In this document: positions 23,717 to 34,600 of the stretch, piece after piece
Layout of the letters: the number at the start of each line of letters is the position of its first letter
Position numbering within the stretch: the stretch's first letter is position 1
NCBI RefSeq assembly: GCF_017814435.1
Contig: NZ_JAGJCB010000012.1
Coordinates: forward strand, 1 to 64,000
From: Mariniflexile gromovii
Lineage (GTDB): Bacteria; Bacteroidota; Bacteroidia; Flavobacteriales; Flavobacteriaceae
Reading direction: 5' to 3'
DNA: 64,000 nt
Notes under the pieces: generated by a model
Databases searched by the model: none
What the model saw: only the letters and a program-made list of their open reading frames with translations
What the model was told of the DNA's origin: nothing
Program-made: the position numbers and the translations under genes

Positions 23717-25816
23717 TTAAAAATCGAAATACCAATTAAACAAATCGGTTCTAATACCAAAGTTAAACCACACGGTATTGTTTTTAAATGTGGTGGTGTT
23801 TTCGGCTTCTGGGTTAAAGTTTCTAACGGTTATATCGGTAAAAATCTTCAAATTAGTTGCGGGGTTTATTAAATACCCTGCTTGTATATTACCGTTAAAT
23901 ATGTTGGTTTTTATGCCTTGGCCTATTTCAACACCGGTATCAAATGGTCTGTCAAAATAATCTCGGTAAATATCGCCACCGTAACTAAAATTATCCGTTT
24001 CGCTATTAATATCAAAACCTTTAACCCCAAAAATTAATTTGGCATTTGCAAACCAACGCTTGTAATGGTACCTCCCTATTAAAATAACCTCGCTAAAATT
24101 TGAGTTCCATAAATGCGCCATAGACTGGTTGTTGTGCGCATAGTTTAACACAATGGTATTATGCGAATAGGTGTAAGGGCGCACTCGGTTATATTCAAAC
24201 TGAAGCAATAAATTATCAACTTTAAAGGCATTGAAATATTTAACCCCTAATTGGTAGCCAAATTTATTCTTATAGCTTTTCTCGCCTGCTTTGATATCGC
24301 TAAGTGAAAATTCATCTAAAATAAACTGGCTGTAAATATTCACATTATCGTTCCATTTGTATTTTGCTGATGCTCCCATAATGGCGTTACCTGCACCTTG
24401 GCCCGTTTCAAACTCAATAGCCCTGTAAAATATGATGGGGTTTAAATAATTGACATCAAAACCTCGGTCGTTGCTATTCGTCCACAACACCGATTCGAAC
24501 AAACCAATATTTAATTTCTTGGACACATTATAGCTTAAATAATGGCTTGCCATGTACTTGGTTAAAAAGGCTTTGTCTTGCACCACTTCATCCCTCACGT
24601 CTTTTAACCACATCCATGTATTGGTGTATTTAATTTTCCAAAACGAGGTATTCAATTTTAAAAATGGGTGCGGACTCGCCACATCACTCAATAACAGCGA
24701 ACGGTACCCATCGCCAATAAAGTTTTTTCCATGCCCAAATTGAACGTTCATAAACTTAGCTGGCGCGTATGATAAATAGGCTTCTGCCACCGGGTAATCA
24801 TACGAATTGGTTTTAAAACGCTTTGCAATTCCACGCCCTGGAATGATGGCTGGATCGGGACCAAAAGCTTTTAAGCTTTCGGCATAGTTGTTTACATATT
24901 GTGCAAAACGCCCTTGACTTTCAAAAACCGAGGTATAAAAACTTAATTTATCTCCCAAGCCACCTTGTATTAAAACCCCACGGGTGTTGTTGTAGGTTGA
25001 ATTGAAATCGGCATCGGCATCGGTTCCTGTTTGTAAATCTAAAATAGGGTCGATTGTAAACCAATACCCATTTCCTTGCAATTGCACCAAATGTTCGTTC
25101 CAAAGTTTTCTTCCTACCCAAGTATCTGTTTCTTTTAGCAACTTGTCTTTTTCAGCTTTAAAATCGTAATATTTTGATACATCTTCATAAACAAATGGTT
25201 TGGATGCCGTATGGCTATTGGTTCCAACCATGTTCATCTGCCTATCAAACTTGGCATAATCGCTATGTGTAAACGGAATATTAAGTTGACTGGAATAGGC
25301 TTTATCTTCAAACGCTTTTAAGGTATTGTTGATGCTATCAAATTCCGATTTTGCTTGTTGCTCTCGTTTAGATATTTCGTTTTCCTTAGCTATATCTTGG
25401 GTTACTGCCGTTTGGTTTACTAACGGTATCCTGACAGGAATGGTGTATTGTTTATAGGTGTTTCTGCCATTGTAAGTAGCTGGGGTAACTTTTGGAAACA
25501 TGGAGAACACCCGTTTTACCTCGGTTTTTAATTCGCTGTACATGGCTTCTACATACAATACTTTAAATTGCCCTGTGGTATCAACTTCAAAAAGCACCAC
25601 CACTTCGCCTTTATAGTTTTCTTTTAAAACTTTTTCAGGGACTTTAAAATTGTTATAAATATTGTTGTAAACATTGGTATCAAAACATGTTTGCAACTTA
25701 TCAATGGTTAAGCTGTCGCAATTTGGAAATACAGGAGGTTTTTCATTGTAAGCTTTATTTTGGGAACCCATTATAAAGCTTGTAAAAAGTAGGAATAGAA
25801 CAACGAATTGCTTCAT
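23717..25816 (-). CDS. remB: RemB-like outer membrane protein with N-terminal TonB-CTD-like domain
   Basis: This 699-residue protein has a signal peptide (about 1-18), a TonB C-terminal-like domain (about 27-135, PPVFPNCDSL ... VVLFEVDTTGQFKVLYVEA), a helical linker and a large beta-strand region (about 230-699) ending in aromatic NWYFDF, typical of an outer membrane barrel and similar in pattern to capsule-assembly Wzi proteins. Those features match the gliding-associated RemB proteins of Flavobacterium. In F. johnsoniae, RemB contributes to surface motility and polysaccharide-dependent behaviour. The gene follows two TonB genes whose C-terminal domains it shares. The name is given on architecture and is not checked by search. 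Confidence 0.68.
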   Translation of the reverse strand: MKQFVVLFLLFTSFIMGSQNKAYNEKPPVFPNCDSLTIDKLQTCFDTNVYNNIYNNFKVPEKVLKENYKGEVVVLFEVDTTGQFKVLYVEAMYSELKTEVKRVFSMFPKVTPATYNGRNTYKQYTIPVRIPLVNQTAVTQDIAKENEISKREQQAKSEFDSINNTLKAFEDKAYSSQLNIPFTHSDYAKFDRQMNMVGTNSHTASKPFVYEDVSKYYDFKAEKDKLLKETDTWVGRKLWNEHLVQLQGNGYWFTIDPILDLQTGTDADADFNSTYNNTRGVLIQGGLGDKLSFYTSVFESQGRFAQYVNNYAESLKAFGPDPAIIPGRGIAKRFKTNSYDYPVAEAYLSYAPAKFMNVQFGHGKNFIGDGYRSLLLSDVASPHPFLKLNTSFWKIKYTNTWMWLKDVRDEVVQDKAFLTKYMASHYLSYNVSKKLNIGLFESVLWTNSNDRGFDVNYLNPIIFYRAIEFETGQGAGNAIMGASAKYKWNDNVNIYSQFILDEFSLSDIKAGEKSYKNKFGYQLGVKYFNAFKVDNLLLQFEYNRVRPYTYSHNTIVLNYAHNNQSMAHLWNSNFSEVILIGRYHYKRWFANAKLIFGVKGFDINSETDNFSYGGDIYRDYFDRPFDTGVEIGQGIKTNIFNGNIQAGYLINPATNLKIFTDITVRNFNPEAENTTTFKNNTVWFNFGIRTDLFNWYFDF

Positions 25817-25879
25817 GGTTTTATATTAGCATTGATTTAGGGTTGAAAGATACTATATTTTTAATAATAGCTAATTAAA

Positions 25880-25911
25880 AAAGCCGATATCGATGTATCG
25901 ATAACGGCTTT
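25880..25911 (-). terminator. Terminator after the first TonB gene
   Basis: AAAGCCGATATCGAT and ATCGATAACGGCTTT form a long stem with one mismatch, 24 bases beyond the TonB stop at 25935, separating it from the RemB-like gene. Confidence 0.78.
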
Positions 25912-25934
25912 AAGCTTATTAAATTGTAATGTTT

Positions 25935-26720
25935 TTAATCTTGTACTTGAAATATAATGGGTAACGAGTAAAGAACATCTACATGCTTATCCCGTTGTTT
26001 ACCTGGTGTCATTTCTGGAATGATATTGATAACACGCTCTGCTTCTTTTTCTAATTTGGGGTGAGGACCTCTAACTTGAATTTCTTTAACATGCCCCGTT
26101 TTATCAATTTTAAATTGTGTTCTTATAACCTGTTTGCCGGACAAACCTAATTCACTACCCAAGCCCGAATTGAACTTCTTTTGGATGAGCTGCGTAATCT
26201 TATCCGACATGCATTTACGTTTATCGTCATTTGTTTTCTTGTTTTCGCAACCGGGATAAATGGGCACATTCTCTATACGCTCAAATGAAACAGGTGCTTC
26301 ATCATCGGGCTTATCCACTAAATTGAAGTTTCCTTGTTTAACAGGTGTTGAAGTTGGTGTGGTTGGTTTTTCTGGCTCATCAATAAACACATCGGGGGTT
26401 TCATTAGGAACTTCTTCATAGTCACTTGTAGGGTCGGTTGTTTTTTGTTTCACTGGTTCGTCAACAACTTCTACTTCAGGTTTAAAAACTGGCATTTCAG
26501 CTACATAAGTAACATCGGGTGGTAGCGTATCGGCGACCTTTGGAATGCTGGTTTCAAATTTCATCTCTAACAAGCCATAGGCGGCCAGTAAGCAAACAAT
26601 TAAGCCTAATTGAAAGTAAAGGCTTGAGTTTTTTCGTAAATTTGCATCATGCTTTTGCGACTTTTTCACGATTTCTCCATTTTGGCGAATGGGCTCGTGA
26701 GTTTTCTTTGGATTACTCAT
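25935..26720 (-). CDS. TonB-like energy transducer (paralogue 1)
   Basis: This 261-residue protein has a cytoplasmic N-tail (about 1-32), one membrane helix (about 33-48), a long proline/acidic periplasmic linker (about 60-150) and a TonB C-terminal domain (about 152-261) with two conserved cysteines (YPGCENK ... KCMSD). The last residues YSLPIIFQVQD are almost the same as in the next gene. It would couple the ExbBD proton motor to outer membrane transporters, although the PxYPxC type of domain is often found in Bacteroidota proteins not linked to iron uptake. ExbBD genes are not adjacent. Confidence 0.85.
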   Translation of the reverse strand: MSNPKKTHEPIRQNGEIVKKSQKHDANLRKNSSLYFQLGLIVCLLAAYGLLEMKFETSIPKVADTLPPDVTYVAEMPVFKPEVEVVDEPVKQKTTDPTSDYEEVPNETPDVFIDEPEKPTTPTSTPVKQGNFNLVDKPDDEAPVSFERIENVPIYPGCENKKTNDDKRKCMSDKITQLIQKKFNSGLGSELGLSGKQVIRTQFKIDKTGHVKEIQVRGPHPKLEKEAERVINIIPEMTPGKQRDKHVDVLYSLPIIFQVQD

Positions 26721-26779
26721 AATAAATAAAGTTTAAATGTTAATATTATGATAAAGTCTCAATAAGTATACCAAAAAAG

Positions 26780-26810
26780 AAATCCCGTTACAAATTTTGT
26801 AACGGGATTT
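26780..26810 (-). terminator. Hairpin upstream of TonB paralogue 1
   Basis: AAATCCCGTTACAAA pairs perfectly with TTTGTAACGGGATTT and is followed on the leftward strand by a T-rich run. It is the third in a row of hairpins between the two TonB genes. Confidence 0.72.
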
Positions 26811-26822
26811 TATATGCCTTAA

Positions 26823-26846
26823 CCGAAACTATTATTTTACAGTTTC
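26823..26846 (-). terminator. Middle hairpin between TonB genes
   Basis: CCGAAACT pairs with AGTTTCGG. It lies between two stronger hairpins and has no clear T-run, so it may be an RNA stability or processing element rather than a terminator. Confidence 0.45.
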
Positions 26847-26873
26847 GGCTTCTACAAAGGAGCGGTAAAATAA

Positions 26874-26901
26874 AAAAACTCAAAGTTGCCTTTGAGTTTT
26901 T
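26874..26901 (-). terminator. Terminator after TonB paralogue 2
   Basis: AAAAACTCAAAG pairs with CTTTGAGTTTTT around a TTGC loop, with T-rich sequence next on the leftward strand, 26 bases past the stop at 26927. Confidence 0.8.
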
Positions 26902-26926
26902 TTTAATATATTAAGAAAGATTATTC

Positions 26927-27649
26927 TTAGTCTTGTACTTGAAAAACAATTGGTAATGAATAAGGTACAGTTACTGCTTTACCACGTTGTTTACCTGGTT
27001 GCATTTTAGGAAGCATTCCAATAACACGCGCTGCTTCTTTTTCTAAACCAGGGTGTGGTGCTCTGGCACGGATACCAACAACTTCTCCTGTTTTATCTAT
27101 TTTAAAAATAACGTTAATACGTTGTCTTCCTGATAAACCTAATTCACTAGCCAACTCGGTATTGAATTTTTTATTTACAAAATCAGATATTTTTTTAGCC
27201 ATACAATCTCTTTTTGCATTGTTATCGCCGCCTTCACAACCTGGGAATACCGGTACATTTTCAATAACAGCAAAAGGAACCTCTACATCTTCTTCGATTG
27301 TTGGAGCTACTTTTACAGCTTCTACTTTTACAACTTTTTGTTCTTGATTAGATTCTGTAGATTCTATAACAGTTTCAACTACCTCTACCTCATCCTCAAC
27401 AATCTCAATAACTTCAGGAGCTGCTGGCGGTGGCGGTGGCGGTGGTGGTGTTTGTAATTGTTGAGTTAATGGAATTTCTTCAACTAATTCTTCTTCCATA
27501 CTTACCATGCCTATATCGATATTCGACTTATCGTATGTTTTGAAATTGATAGCGAAATTTGTTAAAAATAACATTAACGCTAAACCAATTGCGAAATAAA
27601 GTGAACTGTTACGTCCAACATTTGCTTTAGGATTTTTTTTAGGTTCCAT
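26927..27649 (-). CDS. TonB-like energy transducer (paralogue 2)
   Basis: This 240-residue protein has a membrane helix (about 18-34), a proline run (PPPPPPPP near 70) typical of the periplasm-spanning TonB linker, an acidic stretch, and the C-terminal domain (about 128-240) with the paired cysteines VFPGCEGG and RDCMAKK. The C-terminal domain is about two-thirds identical by eye to that of the neighbouring paralogue, while the linkers differ. The pair therefore arose by duplication. Separate terminators and a 200-base gap suggest the two are controlled independently. Confidence 0.87.
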   Translation of the reverse strand: MEPKKNPKANVGRNSSLYFAIGLALMLFLTNFAINFKTYDKSNIDIGMVSMEEELVEEIPLTQQLQTPPPPPPPPAAPEVIEIVEDEVEVVETVIESTESNQEQKVVKVEAVKVAPTIEEDVEVPFAVIENVPVFPGCEGGDNNAKRDCMAKKISDFVNKKFNTELASELGLSGRQRINVIFKIDKTGEVVGIRARAPHPGLEKEAARVIGMLPKMQPGKQRGKAVTVPYSLPIVFQVQD

Positions 27650-27711
27650 AATTTAATTGTTTTTCAAGATTGGTAAAATAACTATTTATTTATCAAATAA
27701 GCAAGTGTTTG

Positions 27712-28086
27712 TTATTTTTTAATAGTAATCAAATTTTTGATGAATAGAATTACTACCGCAAGAAACACGCCTATGGTGTTTGCCATCACATCATAAATAT
27801 CGGCTGATCGTGATGCCGTTACTGTTCCTTGTAATACCTCAATAATTATACCAAACACTATTGAAAAAGATGCAGCATACATTAATGCTTTTTTATTTTC
27901 AAACTTAACTGTATAAAATAAAGTGTAATACCATAATAACGTCAACATAGTATATGCCAATAAGTGAAATATTTTATCACCAAAAGACACACCCACATCT
28001 GGAAGATTATTTAATTTAATTAAGCAAACGGCAGCCAAAGCTACTGTATAAAGTATGCTTATTAAAAGAACTATTTTTTTAAGCAC
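27712..28086 (-). CDS. VanZ-like family membrane protein
   Basis: This 124-residue protein has four predicted helices and VanZ-like segments: [19 protein letters not shown], then [32 protein letters not shown] with the conserved ExxQ and D...N pattern. VanZ proteins are associated with teicoplanin resistance in one operon, but most bacterial members have no known role. The start overlaps the gcvH stop by 8 bases, so it is co-translated with GcvH. Confidence 0.85.
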   Translation of the reverse strand: MLKKIVLLISILYTVALAAVCLIKLNNLPDVGVSFGDKIFHLLAYTMLTLLWYYTLFYTVKFENKKALMYAASFSIVFGIIIEVLQGTVTASRSADIYDVMANTIGVFLAVVILFIKNLITIKK

Positions 28087-28459
28087 CTATGAGTGTTTTA
28101 TAGGCATCTGCAGACATAAGGTTTTCTACCTGCGACAAGTCTGAGCATTTCAATTTTATCATCCAACCAGCACCATAAGGGTCTGTGTTTACTTTTTCTG
28201 GCTCGTCTTCCAAAGCCGTATTAAACTCAATAATTTCACCTGTTAATGGCAAAAATAAATCGGATACTGTTTTTACTGCTTCAACAGAGCCAAAAATTTC
28301 TTCCGCTTCTAATGTTTCATCAACCGTTTCAACTTCAACATATACGATATCGCCCAATTCACTTTGTGCAAAATCTGTAATGCCTATGGTTGCTATATCG
28401 CCTTCAATACTTACCCACTCGTGGTCTTTTGTATATTTTAATTCTGATGGAATGTTCAT
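28079..28459 (-). CDS. gcvH: Glycine cleavage system H protein
   Basis: This 126-residue protein is of normal H-protein length. The lipoylated lysine is K63 in [15 protein letters not shown] protein carries the aminomethyl group between the P, T and L proteins of the glycine cleavage complex in the cytoplasm. The other glycine cleavage genes are not nearby. The gene has its own promoter (28485-28515) and is followed by the VanZ-like gene. Confidence 0.96.
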   Translation of the reverse strand: MNIPSELKYTKDHEWVSIEGDIATIGITDFAQSELGDIVYVEVETVDETLEAEEIFGSVEAVKTVSDLFLPLTGEIIEFNTALEDEPEKVNTDPYGAGWMIKLKCSDLSQVENLMSADAYKTLIGA

Positions 28460-28484
28460 TTTATTATTTTAAGTTAGTACGTGG

Positions 28485-28515
28485 CAAATGTATTTATTCA
28501 AATTCTAAATTCAAA
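28485..28515 (-). promoter_or_regulatory. Bacteroidota-type promoter for gcvH-vanZ
   Basis: On the leftward strand TTTG (28515-28512) and TACATTTG (28492-28485) are separated by 19 bases, a full match to the TTTG-N19-TAnnTTTG consensus, 26 bases before the ATG at 28459. Confidence 0.72.
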
Positions 28516-28553
28516 CAGATTATAAAACAAAAACGGTTTTTTTATTTTATAGT

Positions 28554-28576
28554 TTCCCGCTTTCGCGAGAATGACA
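28554..28576. repeat. TTCCCGC..GCGAGAATGACA dispersed repeat
   Basis: TTCCCGCTTTCGCGAGAATGACA is related to the element at 41033-41057 and forms a small GCTTTCGC-centred hairpin. It lies between sprA and gcvH. Confidence 0.6.
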
Positions 28577-28589
28577 ATTTCATAGGAAA

Positions 28590-28607
28590 CCTCGATAAAA
28601 ATCGAGG
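28590..28607 (-). terminator. Hairpin after sprA
   Basis: CCTCGAT pairs with ATCGAGG around AAAA, 14 bases beyond the sprA stop at 28621. Probably a terminator, strengthened by the repeat next to it. Confidence 0.55.
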
Positions 28608-28620
28608 AAAGTTTTATTAA

Positions 28621-31600
28621 TTAATTCCCGAAATTATATCTGATGGTAAAACCAGAACGAATGGTTGTTTGCGGAAATGCTGTTGAAATTGCATATTCCG
28701 AGAATGTATAATCGAAATAAAAGATACCTGTTAGGTTTTTACTAAACGCATAATCGGCAGTATATTTTAAGCCCCAAATGGTTTGACCCGATGTTACTTG
28801 GTTGTTTTCCAAATCTAAATATCTAATGATGGTTTTATTGTCCCTAACAGATATATCGGCTTTCATATTCAAATCGCTTACTATACGTTTGCTTGGTCCT
28901 GCTAAATTGGAATTGATACGCAAATCTTTAATTCTGTAACCTAAGCCCAATACATATTCCATTCCTTGCACTTCGGTCATTAAATTATTATCGAAACTAA
29001 GTGACAACAAACGGTCTTTTTTAATTTCCGTTAATATTTTAACCGAATTGTTCATTTCAAAATCGATTCGAACTAACGGACTGAACATTTCGGTTAAGTT
29101 GATGTTGCTATACAAACTTTGGTTTTTATAATTTCCTGATTGATTTAAAACTTCTGATGGTTGATCATCATACGCTTCATTAAAATCTGGTTCTATATAA
29201 TCTAAATTAGTTTGAAACTGATTAATGGTATATGTTGAACGGTACCCATGAGTTAATGAGAAACGTTTGAAATTCTTTTTAAACCAAGCAAACTTCATAA
29301 AGCCTGTGTATTTTAAATCCCAGTTGGGGATGGGCACATTTCTAAACGCAGAGGTTTTTACTTTGCTTGCATCTTGCCCTGAATAAGCGGCTAAAAACGC
29401 TGGTAATAATACTGCTTGACTGTTTTTGCCAAAACCTTTAGGGTAACCATCATCATCAACATCATTCAAATCTACACCCTTTTCTTGCGCCAATCGCTGT
29501 GCAATTATAAGTCTATTAGCCCTAAAATCATTAAAAGCACCCGAAGTTGATTCATCACTATTACTAAAAGCTGTTTTAATTAAAATAGTTGAAATATTGA
29601 AATTACCAAATGTATTTGGAGTTAATGAATTATAAACCCCATTGGTAACATTATAATTCTCGCTATAGTTTTCGTAATAGGTTCTATTCCCAACCAAATC
29701 AATTTTCAAATCTTTTACAGGTTCTAAACTGGCAGAAACATCCATCTGTTTTGTGTTGGTAGTGGTATACTGCTCATTAAAATCTGGAAACACTGTTAAC
29801 CAACCACGACGCGCTGCTAAATCCCTAATATCGCTTTGGCTACCAAATGTAAAACCTGTTGTGGGTTTTAAGGTACCTATAAAACCTGGCGTTTGTAAAT
29901 ATCCTGGTAAATAAATTCCGTTGTTTTCAGAGTAGTTAAATTGGATTCTTTTGATACTTGTTAAAATATCAATTCCAGCATTTAGCAACTTAGTAGTAGA
30001 TTGACTTGAAACTTGTGACTGATTTGTTTTATTCTGATTTGCACCTGGAACACTTCCTGGAGGCGTTGTTCTTGGTCTGGCTCTAGAAATTGGTTTCTTT
30101 ACCAACCCAATATATCGATACAACCTGTTCATATCCATGGTAGTGTTGATATTGTGTGTATTGGCATTTTGAATGGTATTTCCTAAATCGTAGATGTTGC
30201 CATCTAACTCTAACTCCCCATATAAATCGGAACCCTTTTGCCATTGAAAATTACCACTATATTGGTAGGTAGCATTTAAAAAACTAAAGGTTGGTATTTT
30301 ATTAATTGGGATTTGATAGGTAACGCCCAAATTTTGAGATTGCCTATTTGGATCACCAAAATCGAAAAAGCCATCCCAAACATTTAAGGTTTCATCTTGC
30401 TCGCCATTAATAATATTATCTTTAAAATAATTACGAACGATATTATTGTTTGCTGCCGTGAAATTGAAACTTAACGATTCGGTTAAATTATAATTGATGG
30501 TATATTGAAAATCAAACGTGTAATTTCTTCTAATTAATTCTTCAATACCAATATTACCGTCACCAAGTTCTACTTCCCTATATTTCTGCTTGTTAAATTG
30601 CCTATTGAAATCTGAGTTTAAAGTGAAACTTGAAGGCAATAAATTAACATTAAAATCTTTTAAAATTTTCCAGTATTTACCTGTAAACAACGAATCGTTC
30701 TTTTTAAAAGGTTCAATTTTTATAGGGTTGAAGTTGAATGCATAATTGGCACCCGCTCGAACTGTTTGGTTTAACGAGTTTTCAATTTCAAAATCTCTAT
30801 GTTCTACTTTGTTGTATGAATAGTTAACCGTTAAATTCTCAACATCGTAAAATCGTGGTTTAGCATCGGTAGTTCTGTTTTTTCTAACACCGATGAAATT
30901 GATGCTTTGGCGTTTTGTATAATCTTCCGATTGTTCTTTAATTCTATTTCTATCCGCCGTTGTTTCTGCAGCATCCAATCTGGACTGCAAGGTTAAATCT
31001 TCATAATAGGCATCATATTTAGGAGTAATCAACTCTTCACTTTGCCCATAATTAAACGGCACTTGAACACCCCATTTTTTTGGCAATAATTGCCCCACAT
31101 TAATATTTGTTACTACATCATATTGCTTAACATCCTCCAAACTACGTTGGCTAGGGCCTTGTTCGAGCGTACCAAAACCCGACGTACTTTGTCTTCCTGT
31201 GGCACTGATATTCATAAAATCGGCAATGTTGGTATCTAAACTTACTACGGCTGCCCAACCACCTTCGTTATCCATATCGGATAGACGCAATTCATTGAAC
31301 CAAACTTCGGCACAAACAGGTGATGCCGGTGGAGGTGCATCATTTGCATTATTTGGAATCCCATTTTTAACACCTACCATTAAAGTCCTAATATCTCCAA
31401 AATTAGGGTTTCCTTTTATGGTAACACGATGTTGCCCTGGGATATGTTCAGAAAATTCATCAACAACGGCATTGTCCAAGACCCCATCCACCACATTGTA
31501 AAACTTTTGCTTTTCGGAAGGTAATGTTGGATTTGCTATTTCCAAAGCTTTGATTTGTCCTAGAATTTCTATGGGTAAATCAATTTCGTTTTCTTCTGGC

Positions 31601-34600
31601 CAAAGTCCATCTCTTGTTCTTGATTCTGATATTTTTAAAGGAAGCTCAATTTGATAATAGTTTTCGGTAAGGTCGTTACCCATACGTATAAAACCAACCA
31701 CTGTATTGCTAGATGGTATTCCCGCTCCATCTGCTTCAAGATGCATAAACATACGCATACGTTTATACTGGCGCATATCTAAATCGATGTTTTTATAAAC
31801 ACCTCTGGAGTCTTGTGATTCTAAATTACACACATTTACAAGTAACGATTGTTCGTTTTGTTGAACAACCGTGTTGTTGTTGTATAACTCTTCAGGATCA
31901 ATACCTGGAGGTCTTTCATAACTACCATCATTTTCAAGTGTACCAATAACACCCACAGAAAACTCGGTATTATCATCGGAAGGATCATCTTTATCAACTT
32001 CTAAAGTTTGTGTATAACGTCTCCATTCGCTTCTTACTAAATCTAAAGTTCCAAAACGAAATACGGTAGGCTGCGTAAATTCTTTAAGAAATAAACGGGC
32101 AAAACGCACCGACCTCAAATCATTTATACCCCCAACAGGTTTTCTTAAACTACCTTCTACAGGAATTCTAAATAAATACCATCTTACATTGGGCGTATCG
32201 CCATTAGGCAATGTTCTTGTTTGAGATTTAAAATCAACTATGTATTCTTTAAGAGGATTATTAGAAGCAGATAAATTATCAAACTCGGTGCTAGTTAATG
32301 GTAAATTCTGTCTTGTTAATGGCAACTCATACTCATAATAACTATCAATGGTATTCATGGTATTGTCACGATTCACATCCTCTACATCGGGTTGGGTGTT
32401 AGCCCCTCTATTGGTATCTGTAAACGTATCTGGTGTATTGCCTTCAACACCATTGTATTTTTTATATCGGTCGAAAATATTTCCTTCGGCATTTAAAAAA
32501 TAGGCATAATTATCTTTTGCAGGATCTGGCAATGTATTAAAGCCACCGGGCATTGAGGCCGTGAACTCTTTTTCTTCTGCGTCGTTATAACCATCGTATC
32601 CAACATCTTGATTGGTACGTTCTTGCCCTGTGGTATCAAACGCATATACCAAAGATTGGTTTTGAGGTACAACGGTTCCCCAGGCTGTAGGAGTTAATAA
32701 GGCTTTATTTCCATCTTTTGGCAATCCGTTTTCATAAAGTTTTCTACCATCTTTAATGATGTCTTCTGAAATATTACCTAAGTTGAATACCAATTTACCT
32801 CCTGGGTTTGATGGATTTTCTTGAAACGGATCTTGCAACCAAAACTCAATGTACTCCACGTTTTGTTGTTCAAAATCGGTTGAAGTTAATTGTCGTGTGA
32901 TACCCGCCCATGAATCTATTGGATTATTAATAACATCGTTAGCTGCGGCAGTATCAAAATTGTATGGTCCCCTTTCTGTTGGATAGTAAGCCAAATCTAA
33001 AGTGTTTAGTACGGTATTTTGTCCTTGTACTAAATCTCTATCGGGGAATAGTTCTTTTATAAAAACACGGCTGGTATATAAACTAGACATGTCATTATCT
33101 GAAATGCCGTTTGGCCTTTGACTTGTATAAAATATAGGATCGATGGTATACCAGTTTAACATGGCTCTACCAAAACCATTTTGGATACCGTTTTCATCTT
33201 CAGTAGGAAAGCCTGGATATGTTTTTCCTAATTCAATCGGTCTACTTGATAAAAACCAAGATTGTTGCGATTTTAAATCGATGGAGTTTTGCGTGCCTTC
33301 AAAATCATCAACATACGATGTTGCTTCTCCATTTAAGTTGGTGCCTTTTGGCGAACCCGGTGCTAAATATGCAAACTCGCCACGTAGGGATAAGTTCGAT
33401 TCTACATCGGTATCAATATTTGGTAATTTATTGGCTAACCGTGTTAAAAACGGCACTTTGGTAGAGTAATTTCCATTAAAACCAAATATGGTATTATTAA
33501 TAGGCTCTGTACCATAATTTGCTTTTTGAGTAATTGGTCGCTCGTTTAAATTTAAAAGTGTTGCCCCCAATACAAAATTTTCGTTGAACTTATGTTCTAC
33601 ATTTACCCCTGTAAAACGTCTGGTTTGCTGCCCAAATACGGCGTTGTTTTCGGTTGATATTTCTATTGGTGTATTGGATGCTTTTAGTGCTTCATCTAGA
33701 ATTTGAACACGACCTAACTGATAATTCACGGTGTAATCAATCCCTTCAACCAAAACACGTCCACCTGCAGTTACCGTTACCGAACCTTGGGGTACATTAA
33801 ACGCCCCAATAGAAATGCCATCGCTTCCGCTAGATTTATAACGCCCTTTAAGTTTGAATTTGTTTTTTTCAACGGCTTCCAAAGCTGCTGTTTTAGTGCT
33901 TTTATATAGTACATCGTACACATACTTTGCTTGATTTTCATTGTATGTTATACCATTATTATAATCTTCACTTCCTCCCAATGCTAATTTGTTAAAAAGG
34001 TATTCTCCAAAAGGTTCGGCACTTGGGAAAATTATTTTTCCGCTTTGCGATATCACCGTGATGCCTTCAACATAATCAAAAAAACCATCACCTTTTGTTT
34101 GTGGATCGTTGTTGAAGTTTAATTTATCTAAACTAAATACACGTAGTAATGGCGTTTCTTCCAAAGGATCTTGATTAGGTCCTGGTGTTGGAAATGCAGT
34201 AGAACCTACTGGCTTTATATAATTTAAAGGCGACGCTTCATTGTAAAAAATATTCAACTTAAAATCTTCTGAACTTAAATTGTAAGCACCTGTATCGTAG
34301 ATGTTTTTCATCATCAAATCCCAAATAGGTTGGTTTACATTGGTGATGCTGCTTTTAAGCATTTTTACTACCAAGTTGCTATTTACAACATCCGTTACCT
34401 GCCCTGATGTATTGGTGGTTACATTGGTAGCATCAACACCATCATTGGCAAACTCACCTACCTGGTAAACTTTCCCTCCTAAAGTATATTGAAATGCTAC
34501 GGCTAAAACTTCATCATTGTTTAAACGCTGGTTTAATGAAATATACCCCAATTGCGTGTTTAAAGTATATTCTTGACCATTAATTAATTTTCTGGCGTTT

